Below are positions 16,945 to 25,732 of a stretch of 64,000 nt of DNA, in pieces. The notes beneath the pieces were generated by a model. The model made no database searches. It saw nothing but the letters and a program-made list of their open reading frames with translations, and was not told the origin of the DNA. The first letter of the stretch is position 1. Each line of letters opens with the position of its first letter. Both the position numbers and the translations under genes were made by a program. Source of the stretch: RBG-13-51-18 sp963739395 (GTDB taxonomy: Bacteria > Chloroflexota > Dehalococcoidia > Dehalococcoidales > RBG-16-60-22); contig CAVUAE010000001.1 in the NCBI GenBank assembly GCA_963739395.1, forward strand, positions 62,001-126,000, given 5' to 3'.

Positions 16945-18933
16945 ATGAAAGAGATAAAAAATGTTGCGGTTATCGGGGCGGGGGCAATGGGGGCGCAGAT
17001 AGGCGCTCTAGCTGCGGAAGCCGGATACAATGTAAAAATCAGGGATATCGAGCAGAAGTTCCTGGATAAGGGTCGACAGACCGTCCTCGAGATGTACGAT
17101 AAGAGGGTAAGTCGAGGCAGGTTGACGGAAGAGGCGAAGAGGAAATACATGAGTAAGATGACCTTCCTCCTCGACCTTAGGGAAGCAGTTGAGGACGCTG
17201 ATATCGTTATCGAAGCCGTGCCGGAAATCATGGAACTTAAAAAGAATGTTTTAAAAGAGGTCACAGCACTTTGTCCCAAGGACTGCGTTTTTGCAACCAA
17301 TACATCCTCCTTAAGTATCGCCGAAATATCCGTGGCGGCAAGACGACCGGAAATGGTCGTCGGCACACATTATTTCAATCCGCCGAGCCGCATGACTCTT
17401 TTAGAAATCATCAAAGGTGAAAAAACCAGTAAAGAAGCCATCGATATCGCCACCAGAGCCGCTAATGCCATGGGCCGCGATGTCATTATTTGTAAGGATG
17501 TGCCTGGCTTCGTCGCTAACCGTATTTTCTGTAATATGTCTAACGAGGCGGATTGGGCGTTGGCTAATGGAGAAGTGAAAAGCCCCTTTGAGGTTGATTC
17601 TGCTATTAAGTACAAACTGGGTTTGCCGATGGGCATGTTAGAACTGCAGGATACGCTGGGTGGCGGCTCTATCGATACCCAGTTTCATGTTATGGAATAC
17701 TTTGGTGAGACCATGGGTAAAAGCTACGGTCCCGCCCCGGTATTAACCAAGTTATTTAAAGAAAAGCACTGGGGCAGGAAAACCGAAAAAGGCTATTATG
17801 ACTGGACTAACGGTAAAACCAATGAAATACCGATGAACGCTGGAGTGGACTTCGACCCCATCAGGGTGCTGGCGACGGCGGTTAATGAAGCCGCTAAACT
17901 TATCGAAATGGACGCCACTACCCGCAATGAAATTGATACGGCGGTGCTGCTTGGATTAAATTATCCGCGGGGCATCTTACGCATGGCGGACAGTGTTGGT
18001 CTGGATGCCATCGTCAATGAGTTAGACCGATTATATGAAAAATACAATAAAGAAGATAGGTATAAAGCTTCTTCGGTGCTAACTGCTTTAGTTAAGAAAG
18101 GCAAGCTCGGGAGGAAGACGGGTGAAGGATTTTACAGTTATGGTCCCGGCGAATACGAAGCGATTAGAATCGAGATAAAGAAAGATAAAAAAGTCGCCAG
18201 GTTAATCTTGAACCGACCCAGCAAAGCCAATGCCTTCCATGCCGATATGATGGCGGAACTGAACAAAGCCTTGGGCGAACTGGAAAAGAATAACGATGTT
18301 CAGTGTGTTGTTATTACCGGCGCGGGGGCTAATTTCTGTGGCGGGGCGGATGTGGGAGCTTTTGCTAGCGGCAGGGTTGATGACACTTTTAATTTCAGCG
18401 AAGCGCCGCATGAGGTATTTACTAGAATAGAAACATTTCCTAAACCCGTCATTGCTGCTATCAACGGAGCGGCGATGGGTGGAGGACTTGAGTTAGCATT
18501 AGCCTGCGATATCAGAATTATGAACAAAACCGCTCAATTAAGACTACCTGAAATCACGTTAGGACTTTTCCCCGGCGCGGGTGCCACGCAGCGTCTGGGA
18601 CGTTTAATCGGATGGTCGCGGGCTAAAGAGATGATACTTTTAGCTGAACCGGTCATGGCGGATAAAGCGTTGGCATGGGGTCTGGTGAATGTCGTCGCTG
18701 AACCGGTAGAATTTAATAAAGCAGTAGACAGTGTTGCCGAAAAACTGGCGAGCGGACCGCCGCTAGCGCAGAAACTGGTCAAAGGTCTTTTCTATTATGG
18801 CGCCCAAGCTGATCAGCGGACGGCGCTTTATCTCGAAGCAGCGGCATCCGGCGATATTGCTCTGACGAAGGACCTGAACGAGGGCATTACCGCCATGAAT
18901 TACCGACGACCACCGAAGTTCACGGGCAAATAA
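16945..18933 (+). CDS. 3-hydroxyacyl-CoA dehydrogenase / enoyl-CoA hydratase fusion
   Basis: The 662-residue bifunctional enzyme has the dehydrogenase first: Rossmann motif VAVIGAGAMGAQIGALAAEAG (split around residues 8-25), ATNTSSLSI, VVGTHYFNPP and two C-terminal HADH domains to about residue 395. An enoyl-CoA hydratase/crotonase domain follows (about 405-650) with ITGAGANFCGGADVGAF, the oxyanion segment GAAMGGGLELALACDIRI near 506-523 and LPEITLGLFPGAGATQRL. The dehydrogenase-first order is that of archaeal fusions, including the crotonyl-CoA hydratase/3-hydroxybutyryl-CoA dehydrogenase, and is opposite to proteobacterial FadB. It would do two consecutive beta-oxidation steps upstream of the thiolase. 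Confidence 0.95.
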   Translation: MKEIKNVAVIGAGAMGAQIGALAAEAGYNVKIRDIEQKFLDKGRQTVLEMYDKRVSRGRLTEEAKRKYMSKMTFLLDLREAVEDADIVIEAVPEIMELKKNVLKEVTALCPKDCVFATNTSSLSIAEISVAARRPEMVVGTHYFNPPSRMTLLEIIKGEKTSKEAIDIATRAANAMGRDVIICKDVPGFVANRIFCNMSNEADWALANGEVKSPFEVDSAIKYKLGLPMGMLELQDTLGGGSIDTQFHVMEYFGETMGKSYGPAPVLTKLFKEKHWGRKTEKGYYDWTNGKTNEIPMNAGVDFDPIRVLATAVNEAAKLIEMDATTRNEIDTAVLLGLNYPRGILRMADSVGLDAIVNELDRLYEKYNKEDRYKASSVLTALVKKGKLGRKTGEGFYSYGPGEYEAIRIEIKKDKKVARLILNRPSKANAFHADMMAELNKALGELEKNNDVQCVVITGAGANFCGGADVGAFASGRVDDTFNFSEAPHEVFTRIETFPKPVIAAINGAAMGGGLELALACDIRIMNKTAQLRLPEITLGLFPGAGATQRLGRLIGWSRAKEMILLAEPVMADKALAWGLVNVVAEPVEFNKAVDSVAEKLASGPPLAQKLVKGLFYYGAQADQRTALYLEAAASGDIALTKDLNEGITAMNYRRPPKFTGK

Positions 18934-18947
18934 AAATGTTTGAGTGT

Positions 18948-19035
18948 GTCATTGCGAGCGAAGCGTGGCAATCCTTATGATAAATCTAGTCAAATGAATG
19001 AGATTGCCACGTCGCCTACGGCTCCTCGCAATGAC
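18948..19035. repeat. REP-like imperfect palindrome
   Basis: GTCATTGCGAG (18948-18958) pairs with CTCGCAATGAC (19025-19035), and CGTGGCAATC (18964-18973) pairs with GATTGCCACG (19002-19011), giving a long interrupted hairpin in the gap between two genes. The outer sequences resemble widespread intergenic repeats of the type CATTGCGAG...GTGGCAATC. It separates the hydratase fusion from the acyl-CoA dehydrogenases and may act as an mRNA-stabilising or terminating hairpin. Confidence 0.8.
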
Positions 19036-19059
19036 GACGGAAAATAAGGAGACTGTGTC

Positions 19060-20241
19060 ATGGATTTCGCCTTTTCACCAGCAGAGGAGGCTTTCCGTAA
19101 AGAGGTAGCCGCATTTCTGGAGAAAGAGGTACCTAAGGAATACCGTGAGAAGCGTCTAACCTTCTATGATATGTCCGCCCAGCACGATTGGATTCAGGTG
19201 CACCGGCAGATGGCGGAAAAGCTGGGGGCAAAAGGGTGGCTTTCCATGTACTGGCCGCAGGAATACGGCGGCAAAGGCGTTTCACCTTTTCACCGTCTCA
19301 TTTTAAGAGAAGAGCTGGCGCGTTATCATTCACCTGGTTATGATTCCATCGGCTGCGGCATTGTAGCGCCAGCACTATTACTGAAAGGCAGCGAGGAGCA
19401 GAAGAAAAGGCATCTACCCGGCATCGCTTCGGGCAAGGTTATCTGGTGCGAAACACTTAGTGAGCCGAACCACGGCTCCGACCTCGCTGCGGCGGAGGTC
19501 TTTGCTAAAGAAGAAGCGGATTACTTCGTCGTCAATGGGCAAAAAATCTGGACGACCAACGGGCATTTCGCCGACTGGGACGCTTTGGTCGCCCGCACTG
19601 ATCGCGACGCTAGTCCCAATTACCGCGGTTTAACTTTCTTTCTGGTGGATATGAAAACGCCGGGGATAACCGTTAATCCCATCATCAATATGGCAGGTCA
19701 TCATGAGTTTAACGAGGTGTTTTTCGAGGACGTAAAAATCCCTAAAGAAAACGTCGTGGGTGGCATTAATCAGGGTTTTTATGTGGTGATGTCGCTCCTC
19801 GATTATGAACGCACCACCGATACGGTTTATGCTGTCGCGACGACCTATCTCGAAGATTTAGCCGAGTATGCCGGTAAAAACAACCTGGTAAATCCCGTTT
19901 TTAAACATAAGTTTGCCCAGCTTAGAGCCGAGTGCGAGGTTGCCCGCTTGCTGCATTACCGCGTCACCTGGATGCAGAGTAAAGGCATAGTGCCTAATTA
20001 CGAGTCGGCGATGAGCAAGATGTACAGCTTCGAGCTACATCAGCGAGTATCAGCATTCGGCATGGAACTAGCGGGACAGTTCAGCCAGCTTACCGAAGAA
20101 TCACCAAGAGTGCCGATGTTCGGCAGGATACCGTCCTGTTATTTGCGCTCTTTTGCATTTAGTTTGGAACAGGGGACGTCGGAAATCACCCGTGATGTCA
20201 TCGCCCGGCGTGGCTTAGGCTTACCACGCGTACGAGAATAA
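19060..20241 (+). CDS. Acyl-CoA dehydrogenase (first of a pair)
   Basis: This 393-residue flavoprotein oxidises an acyl-CoA to the 2,3-enoyl-CoA and passes electrons to ETF. Family motifs include CETLSEPNHGSDLAA and VNGQKIWTTNGHFADW in the middle domain and the C-terminal SLEQGTSEITRDVIARRGLG. AAGGAG precedes the ATG. The start lies 25 nt after the REP-like palindrome. A second, divergent acyl-CoA dehydrogenase follows 13 nt later; such pairs can form heteromeric enzymes (for example the FadE-type heterotetramers acting on steroid side chains). Confidence 0.94.
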   Translation: MDFAFSPAEEAFRKEVAAFLEKEVPKEYREKRLTFYDMSAQHDWIQVHRQMAEKLGAKGWLSMYWPQEYGGKGVSPFHRLILREELARYHSPGYDSIGCGIVAPALLLKGSEEQKKRHLPGIASGKVIWCETLSEPNHGSDLAAAEVFAKEEADYFVVNGQKIWTTNGHFADWDALVARTDRDASPNYRGLTFFLVDMKTPGITVNPIINMAGHHEFNEVFFEDVKIPKENVVGGINQGFYVVMSLLDYERTTDTVYAVATTYLEDLAEYAGKNNLVNPVFKHKFAQLRAECEVARLLHYRVTWMQSKGIVPNYESAMSKMYSFELHQRVSAFGMELAGQFSQLTEESPRVPMFGRIPSCYLRSFAFSLEQGTSEITRDVIARRGLGLPRVRE

Positions 20242-20254
20242 TCGGAGGCTTATT

Positions 20255-21364
20255 TTGGATTTCGGTCTAAACGAACAACAAGAAATGATGCAGACGCTAG
20301 CCAGGGACTTTTTAGCCAGCGAATATACGGATAAAGTCCTTAAGGCGATGGTCAAGGATGAGAAAGGCTATACGCCTGAACTCTGGAAAAAGATGGCGGA
20401 AACGAACCTTTTGGGGCTTTCCCTTCCGGAAAAATACGGCGGCGTGGGCGACTTTTTGGATTTAATCGTCGTGTTGGAGGAAATGGGGCGGGTCTGTTTC
20501 TTAAGTCCTTATTTTTCTACCGTGGTGCTGGGAGCCGGATTAATCATGGAAGCTACAAGTGAAGAGCAGAAACAGAAATACCTGCATGGCATCACCGAAG
20601 GCAAGATGATTATTACCCTAGCATTGAATGAGTCGGTAGCGAGTTATAAAACCGAAGAAATCAAACTTAAGGCGGTCGCTCAAGGAGACTCTTATATTTT
20701 AAACGGCACCAAGATTTTCGTGCCGGATGTTCAATCAGCCAATTATGTTATTTGTGCTGCGAAAACGGGCAAAGAAATTTCTCTGTTTATTGTCGATATG
20801 GAAACCGCCGGCATAGCAGTTAAGCCTTATAAAACAGTCGCTGGCGATAAGCAGGGCGAAATTATTTTTGAAAGCGTAAAAATATCGGCTAAGGACGTAT
20901 TGGGGGAGGTTAATAAGGGGTGGCGATATACCGAGAAAGTATTGCGGAGAGCTAATGTCGCTCGCTGCGCCGAGATGGTTGGCATGGCGGAACAAGTATT
21001 GAAAATGACGCTGGATTACGCTAAAGAGAGGATCGCCTTCGGACACCCGATAGGGTCTTTCCAGAGTATCCAACACCGTTGCGCCGATATGATAACGGAT
21101 ATCGACGGGGCGAAGTTTGTTACCTATCAGGCAGCCTGGAAAATCAATCAAGGGCTGGACGCGACAAGGGAAACCGCGATAGCCAAAGCCTTTGTCAGTC
21201 AGGCATGCCAAAAGGTAATGGCTTCCGCCCACCAGATTTTTGGCGCTATCGGCTTTACCGAAGACCACCTACTTCATTACTACACTAAGCGCACGCGGGC
21301 ATATGAGTTCAGCTTCGGCGAGGCGGATATGCAGTTGGAAAAGCTAGCGGAACTATATAGATAG
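20255..21364 (+). CDS. Acyl-CoA dehydrogenase (second of a pair)
   Basis: The 369-residue protein has the acyl-CoA dehydrogenase fold (LLGLSLPEKYGGVGDFLDL, YILNGTKIFVPDV, RIAFGHPIGSFQSIQHRCADM, GAIGFTEDHLLHYYTKR). It lacks the GTSEI(T)R motif of the first copy and ends SFGEADMQLEKLAELY. This is what one expects of the non-identical subunit of a heteromeric acyl-CoA dehydrogenase. The start is a TTG at 20255, with CGGAGG 7 nt upstream. Residue-level roles of the two subunits are inferred. Confidence 0.92.
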   Translation: MDFGLNEQQEMMQTLARDFLASEYTDKVLKAMVKDEKGYTPELWKKMAETNLLGLSLPEKYGGVGDFLDLIVVLEEMGRVCFLSPYFSTVVLGAGLIMEATSEEQKQKYLHGITEGKMIITLALNESVASYKTEEIKLKAVAQGDSYILNGTKIFVPDVQSANYVICAAKTGKEISLFIVDMETAGIAVKPYKTVAGDKQGEIIFESVKISAKDVLGEVNKGWRYTEKVLRRANVARCAEMVGMAEQVLKMTLDYAKERIAFGHPIGSFQSIQHRCADMITDIDGAKFVTYQAAWKINQGLDATRETAIAKAFVSQACQKVMASAHQIFGAIGFTEDHLLHYYTKRTRAYEFSFGEADMQLEKLAELYR

Positions 21365-21458
21365 ACGTAAATCGGCAATAATACTTATATGATTTCTCTC
21401 TTTATTCAGCATTATTCACCTTTGAAAATACCTTTGTATATGATAATATGATGAGCAA

Positions 21459-23405
21459 ATGACCAAGCAGAAACATACCATCGTTTTTCAGCCCTCGGGA
21501 CTACGTGGAAAAGTAACGGATGGGACGACTATCCTTAACGCGGCGCGACAGTTAGGCGTGAGTTTGGAAAGTGTCTGCGGGGGCAAAGGCGTCTGCGGCA
21601 AGTGCAAGATAAGAATCGAGGAAGGCGATTATCGTAAATACGGCATACAGTCGTCCGTGGCGGCAACATCGACCAAGGATGAGGTGAATGCAAAATTCAT
21701 CAATAAACAACAGCTTAAACAGAATTACCGTCTTGCCTGCCAGACGCGCATACATGGCGATATTGTGGTCTTTGTCCCGGAAGAAAGTCGTAAGGGACAG
21801 CAGGTGGTGCGTAAAGAAGCGACCGCTCGTAAAATAAAACTCAATCCGGCGATAAAGAAATATTACGTTGTTCTTCCCCCAGCGACATTAGAAGATACCA
21901 CCGGCGATTTTGAACGGCTTATGCGAGAGCTAAAAAAGAAATCCAAACTGGAGAATCTGACGATAGACTATCCGGTGTTGCTTAAGCTCCAAAATACAGT
22001 ACGTGACGGCAATTGGAAAGTCACCGTATCTGTCTGGAAGGACAAAGAGATAGTGGATGTCCAGGCCGGGGAGGTCAAGGAGGGTTATGGTCTGGCGGTA
22101 GACATCGGCACTACCACAGTGGCTGGTTATCTCTGCGAACTAACTACGGGCAAAATATTAGCAACTGAAGCTATGATGAACCCGCAGGTAGCCTATGGCG
22201 AGGATGTGATGTCGCGTATTGGCTACGCCTCTAAAGAAAAGGGCGGTCTAAAGAAACTTAATGACGCTATTATCAATGGATTGAACCAGATTATTCAAAA
22301 TATCACTAAAAAGACGGGCATTAAGCCGGCAGATATAATCGACATGGTGGCGGTGGGTAACACCTGCATCCATCACCTGTTTTTAAAAATCGACCCGCAG
22401 TATTTGGGCAAGGCACCTTTCCCGCCGGCGATTCACCATTCTGTTAACGTTAAAGCACGGGATTTAGGGCTTAAGATAGCCTCCGGCGCTTATGTGCACG
22501 TCTTGCCGATTGAGGCGGGGTTCGTCGGGGCGGATAATGTTGGCGTACTGATTGCCGAGGAACCTTATAATCAAGACAAAATGCTGCTCATTATCGATAT
22601 CGGCACCAATGGCGAGCTTATCCTGGGTAACCGTAAGAGATTGATGTCCTCCTCCTGTGCCACAGGCCCGGCGTTCGAAGGGGCGGAAATCAGGCATGGG
22701 ATGAGAGCGGCGGAAGGGGCTATCGAAAAGCTTAAGATTAACCGAAAAACGAAAGAAGTGCAGTTCAAGGTCATCGGCAACGAAAAGTGGAACACCGAGG
22801 ATAAAAATATCGGCACAAGGGGCATCTGCGGCTCGGGTATATTCGACGCCGCAGCGCAGATGTTCCTGGCGGGGATTATCGGTAAAAACGGGCGCTTTAA
22901 TATGAAAATTAAGTCGCCAAGATTACGTTATGATAAAGGCGGTATGGCAGAGTTCGTCATCGCCTGGGCGAAAGAAACTGCCATCAATCATGATATCGTC
23001 GTCTGCCAGAAAGATATTAGGGCGATACAGCTCGCCAAAGCGGCAATGTACTCCGGTGCCAAAATTATGATGCACCGCATGGGCGTGAATAAAATCGACC
23101 AGGTGATACTGGCGGGTGCTTTCGGCAGTTATATTGATAAAGCATCGGCGGCAGCGATAGGACTCTTCCCGGACTGCGGTCAAAATTGCATTAAAGCAGT
23201 AGGTAATGCTGCCGGCGATGGGGCGCGTATTGCCTTACTTAATAAGGATAAAAGAGATGAGGCAGACTATTGGGCACGGCGTGTGGAATATATTGAACTG
23301 ACGCTGGAGCCGGAATTTAATAAGATATTCACCAAGTCGCTGGATTTCCCTCATGCCGAAGATAAGTTCTCTAGCCTCAAAGGTATTCTACCCGAAGGAA
23401 ATTAG
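21459..23405 (+). CDS. 2Fe-2S/ASKHA-domain protein, corrinoid-activation (RACE/RamA-like) type
   Basis: The 648-residue protein has an N-terminal plant-type [2Fe-2S] domain (CGGKGVCGKCKIRIEEGDY, then RLACQTR), a linker domain, and a C-terminal DUF4445 ASKHA ATPase domain (AVDIGTTTVAGYL near residue 210, LLIIDIGTNGELIL near 378, VILAGAFGSYIDKASA). Such proteins reductively reactivate inactive Co(II) corrinoid proteins at the expense of ATP. No corrinoid protein or methyltransferase gene lies in this window, so its partner must be elsewhere or it serves another redox enzyme. It starts 94 nt after the acyl-CoA dehydrogenase pair. Confidence 0.9.
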   Translation: MTKQKHTIVFQPSGLRGKVTDGTTILNAARQLGVSLESVCGGKGVCGKCKIRIEEGDYRKYGIQSSVAATSTKDEVNAKFINKQQLKQNYRLACQTRIHGDIVVFVPEESRKGQQVVRKEATARKIKLNPAIKKYYVVLPPATLEDTTGDFERLMRELKKKSKLENLTIDYPVLLKLQNTVRDGNWKVTVSVWKDKEIVDVQAGEVKEGYGLAVDIGTTTVAGYLCELTTGKILATEAMMNPQVAYGEDVMSRIGYASKEKGGLKKLNDAIINGLNQIIQNITKKTGIKPADIIDMVAVGNTCIHHLFLKIDPQYLGKAPFPPAIHHSVNVKARDLGLKIASGAYVHVLPIEAGFVGADNVGVLIAEEPYNQDKMLLIIDIGTNGELILGNRKRLMSSSCATGPAFEGAEIRHGMRAAEGAIEKLKINRKTKEVQFKVIGNEKWNTEDKNIGTRGICGSGIFDAAAQMFLAGIIGKNGRFNMKIKSPRLRYDKGGMAEFVIAWAKETAINHDIVVCQKDIRAIQLAKAAMYSGAKIMMHRMGVNKIDQVILAGAFGSYIDKASAAAIGLFPDCGQNCIKAVGNAAGDGARIALLNKDKRDEADYWARRVEYIELTLEPEFNKIFTKSLDFPHAEDKFSSLKGILPEGN

Positions 23406-23431
23406 TTTATCATCTTGTGACAATAGTTACA

Positions 23432-23460
23432 TTGCTCTATCTGGGGTCACGTGTTAGACT
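23432..23460 (+). promoter_or_regulatory. Promoter for the acetyltransferase gene
   Basis: TTGCTC (23432-23437) and TAGACT (23455-23460) have a 17-nt spacer and end 16 nt before the start codon. Moderate match to consensus. Confidence 0.4.
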
Positions 23461-23476
23461 AAATACATAGAGAATC

Positions 23477-24454
23477 ATGGACTATAACGTACTTGAAAAC
23501 AGCCTTGATGAGCTGAAAAATTATCGCACTAAAACCTTACCGTTGAATTGGTCTTCCCCGTTTATTTTACCGGAGTGGCTGCGAGTATGGTGGCAGGTAT
23601 TCGGTTCAGAGCCTAAGCCTTTTATACGTGTTGTAAAGCAGGGCAATGAAGCGATTGGCATCGCTCCTCTAACGATTAAAGAAAACACGGCAAGTTTCAT
23701 CGGCGACACCGACGTCTGTGACTATCAAGATTTTATCGTCGTCCCTGGCAAAGAACGGGACTTTTTCAATGTATTATTGGATGATTTAAAGAAAAACGGC
23801 ATCAAGCATCTCGACCTGAAACACATACGGCCGGATTCTACGGTACTCACTAATCTGACACCACTAGCGGAAAGTCGTAATTATGAAGTCATCAGTGAGA
23901 AAGAAGCGGTCTCTTTTGAGATGGATTTACCTTCCTCCTTCGATGCCTACTTAGAATCACTCTCTACCAAGCAGCGGCATGAGGTCAGACGTAAGATGAG
24001 AAGGCTAATGGAGGAGGGTAATATTGAGTATCGCTTTATCGAAAAAGGTGACGAAATAAAAGCATCTCTGGACACTTTCTTTAAGATGTTTATAGAAAGC
24101 CGACAGGATAAAGCTGCCTTTCTCACCGAACAAATGAAATCGTACTTTAAATTACTGGCGGATGTTTTAGCAGATATCGGCATCCTCAAAATAGGCGTGC
24201 TTGAACTGGATGATAAGCCGATAGCAGAGATTATGTACTTCGACTATAACAATTGTATTTATCTTTATAATAGCGGTTATGACCCACAATACGTCTCCTT
24301 AAGCGTGGGACTTTTAAGTAAGGTCTACGCCATCAAAGACAGCATCGAAAAAGGCAAAAAGAAATTTGATTTTCTTAAAGGCGCGGAAGTTTACAAGGGG
24401 CACTTAGGGGGCAAAGAAGTACCTCTATATCGCTGCCAGATAAATATAGTATGA
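23477..24454 (+). CDS. BioF2-like/FemAB-type GNAT acetyltransferase
   Basis: The 325-residue protein belongs to the BioF2-like acetyltransferase group (Acetyltransf_6, FemAB-related). Typical features are the early FILPEWLRVWWQVFG, the positively charged STKQRHEVRRKMRRL near residue 165, and the C-terminal second GNAT half VLELDDKPIAEIMYFDYNN followed by FDFLKGAEVYK. Relatives act in cell-envelope polysaccharide or capsule synthesis. A GT4 glycosyltransferase follows at 38 nt, consistent with an envelope role. Substrate unknown. Confidence 0.88.
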   Translation: MDYNVLENSLDELKNYRTKTLPLNWSSPFILPEWLRVWWQVFGSEPKPFIRVVKQGNEAIGIAPLTIKENTASFIGDTDVCDYQDFIVVPGKERDFFNVLLDDLKKNGIKHLDLKHIRPDSTVLTNLTPLAESRNYEVISEKEAVSFEMDLPSSFDAYLESLSTKQRHEVRRKMRRLMEEGNIEYRFIEKGDEIKASLDTFFKMFIESRQDKAAFLTEQMKSYFKLLADVLADIGILKIGVLELDDKPIAEIMYFDYNNCIYLYNSGYDPQYVSLSVGLLSKVYAIKDSIEKGKKKFDFLKGAEVYKGHLGGKEVPLYRCQINIV

Positions 24455-24491
24455 TATAATATAGAATGAAGATATAACGAGATATAACACA

Positions 24492-25724
24492 ATGACAGAA
24501 AACAAGTTGAAAATTGCCATTATTGCCGCGCACAGCTGTCCGGTGGGGGATTTGGGAGCTAAAGACACCGGCGGTATGAGTGTTTATATACGCGAGCTAG
24601 CTTGCCAGCTAGGTAAGCAGGGACATAATATCGACATTTATACAAGAATTCATGACCCCGCCGACTCGCGTATGGAAAACCTAGCCGAAGGGGTGCGACT
24701 TATCCACCTCAAGGCAGGGAAAGAAGCCAGAATACAAAAAATGGACGTATATTTTTCTCTCCCTGAATTCACCTTTAATTTAGTTAACTTTTGGCAGGAT
24801 AACGGACTTAAATATGATTTAGTCTTCAGTCATTACTGGATGTCCGCCTTGGTTGGCAAATACCTCCGGGAGACGCAAAAAGTTCCATATATAACCATGT
24901 ACCACACGCTAGGAGTGGTGAAAAACACTATCGGTATTGGGGAGGGTGAACCGGCGCTACGCATCGCCGCCGAAAGAGAAACGATTCAGGACTGTCAACG
25001 GATTATTGTGGCAACAGAAAAAGAAAAACGGGACTTGATTCGATATTATGATGCCGTTCCAGAAAAAGTCGGCGTAGTACCATGCGGCGTAAATATGGAA
25101 CTCTTTAAACCTGTAGATAAAGCGACCGCTAGACAAAAGCTAGGTTTCAAGGACGAAAAAATCCTGTTGTTCGTCGGTAGGATTGACCCCTTAAAAGGCA
25201 TCGATAAGCTGTTAGAGACTATGCTTTTACTAAAAGATGAAGGAAACTTTAAATTGGTGGTGGTGGGTGGTGACGAGAATAGCCGTTTAGAGCTAGAAGG
25301 ACTGAAAAAGCTAGCCTCCGAACTGAATATTCCGGATTCCGTCGATTTCCGCGGACTGGTGAAGCAGGAGCAATTGCCTTATTATTACGGCGCCGCCGAT
25401 GTCTGCATCGTGCCTTCTTATTATGAGAGCTTTGGTTTAGTGCCGTTGGAGTCCCTCGCTTGCGGCACGCCGATTGTAGCCACCGATGTCGGCGACCTGA
25501 AACATATCATCAAGCAGGGTGAAACAGGCTACATCGTGGCGGACAACTCACCAGAAAAGCTCGCTAATGCCATAACTTCGTTGCTAAATCGACCATTCCA
25601 AGATAGAGAGTCCATTCTATCTATCCGGGCATCAGTAAGCAAATGGGATTGGTCGAACATCGCCGAGAAAATCACCATAGAAATACGGCTGGCGTTAGAA
25701 CGATTGACGAAAGTAGCCCAATAA
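24492..25724 (+). CDS. GT4-family glycosyltransferase (MshA-like)
   Basis: The 410-residue protein is a retaining GT-B glycosyltransferase. The acceptor-side N-terminus has the motif DTGGMSVYIRELACQLGKQGH followed by DIYTR, as in MshA and sucrose-phosphate-synthase-like enzymes. The donor-side half shows VGRIDPLKGIDKLLE and the EX7E motif in YYESFGLVPLESLACGTPIVAT. It probably transfers a sugar to a lipid or cyclitol-type acceptor for the envelope, given the adjacent acetyltransferase. An extended -10 (TGATATAAT, ending 24460) precedes it. The exact acceptor cannot be read from the sequence. Confidence 0.9.
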   Translation: MTENKLKIAIIAAHSCPVGDLGAKDTGGMSVYIRELACQLGKQGHNIDIYTRIHDPADSRMENLAEGVRLIHLKAGKEARIQKMDVYFSLPEFTFNLVNFWQDNGLKYDLVFSHYWMSALVGKYLRETQKVPYITMYHTLGVVKNTIGIGEGEPALRIAAERETIQDCQRIIVATEKEKRDLIRYYDAVPEKVGVVPCGVNMELFKPVDKATARQKLGFKDEKILLFVGRIDPLKGIDKLLETMLLLKDEGNFKLVVVGGDENSRLELEGLKKLASELNIPDSVDFRGLVKQEQLPYYYGAADVCIVPSYYESFGLVPLESLACGTPIVATDVGDLKHIIKQGETGYIVADNSPEKLANAITSLLNRPFQDRESILSIRASVSKWDWSNIAEKITIEIRLALERLTKVAQ

Positions 25725-25732
25725 CTAAGGCT

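Noticed and set aside
20735..21268. Minus-strand open frame inside the second acyl-CoA dehydrogenase
   Set aside because: Shadow frame of a clear enzyme gene, without a promoter or ribosome-binding site.
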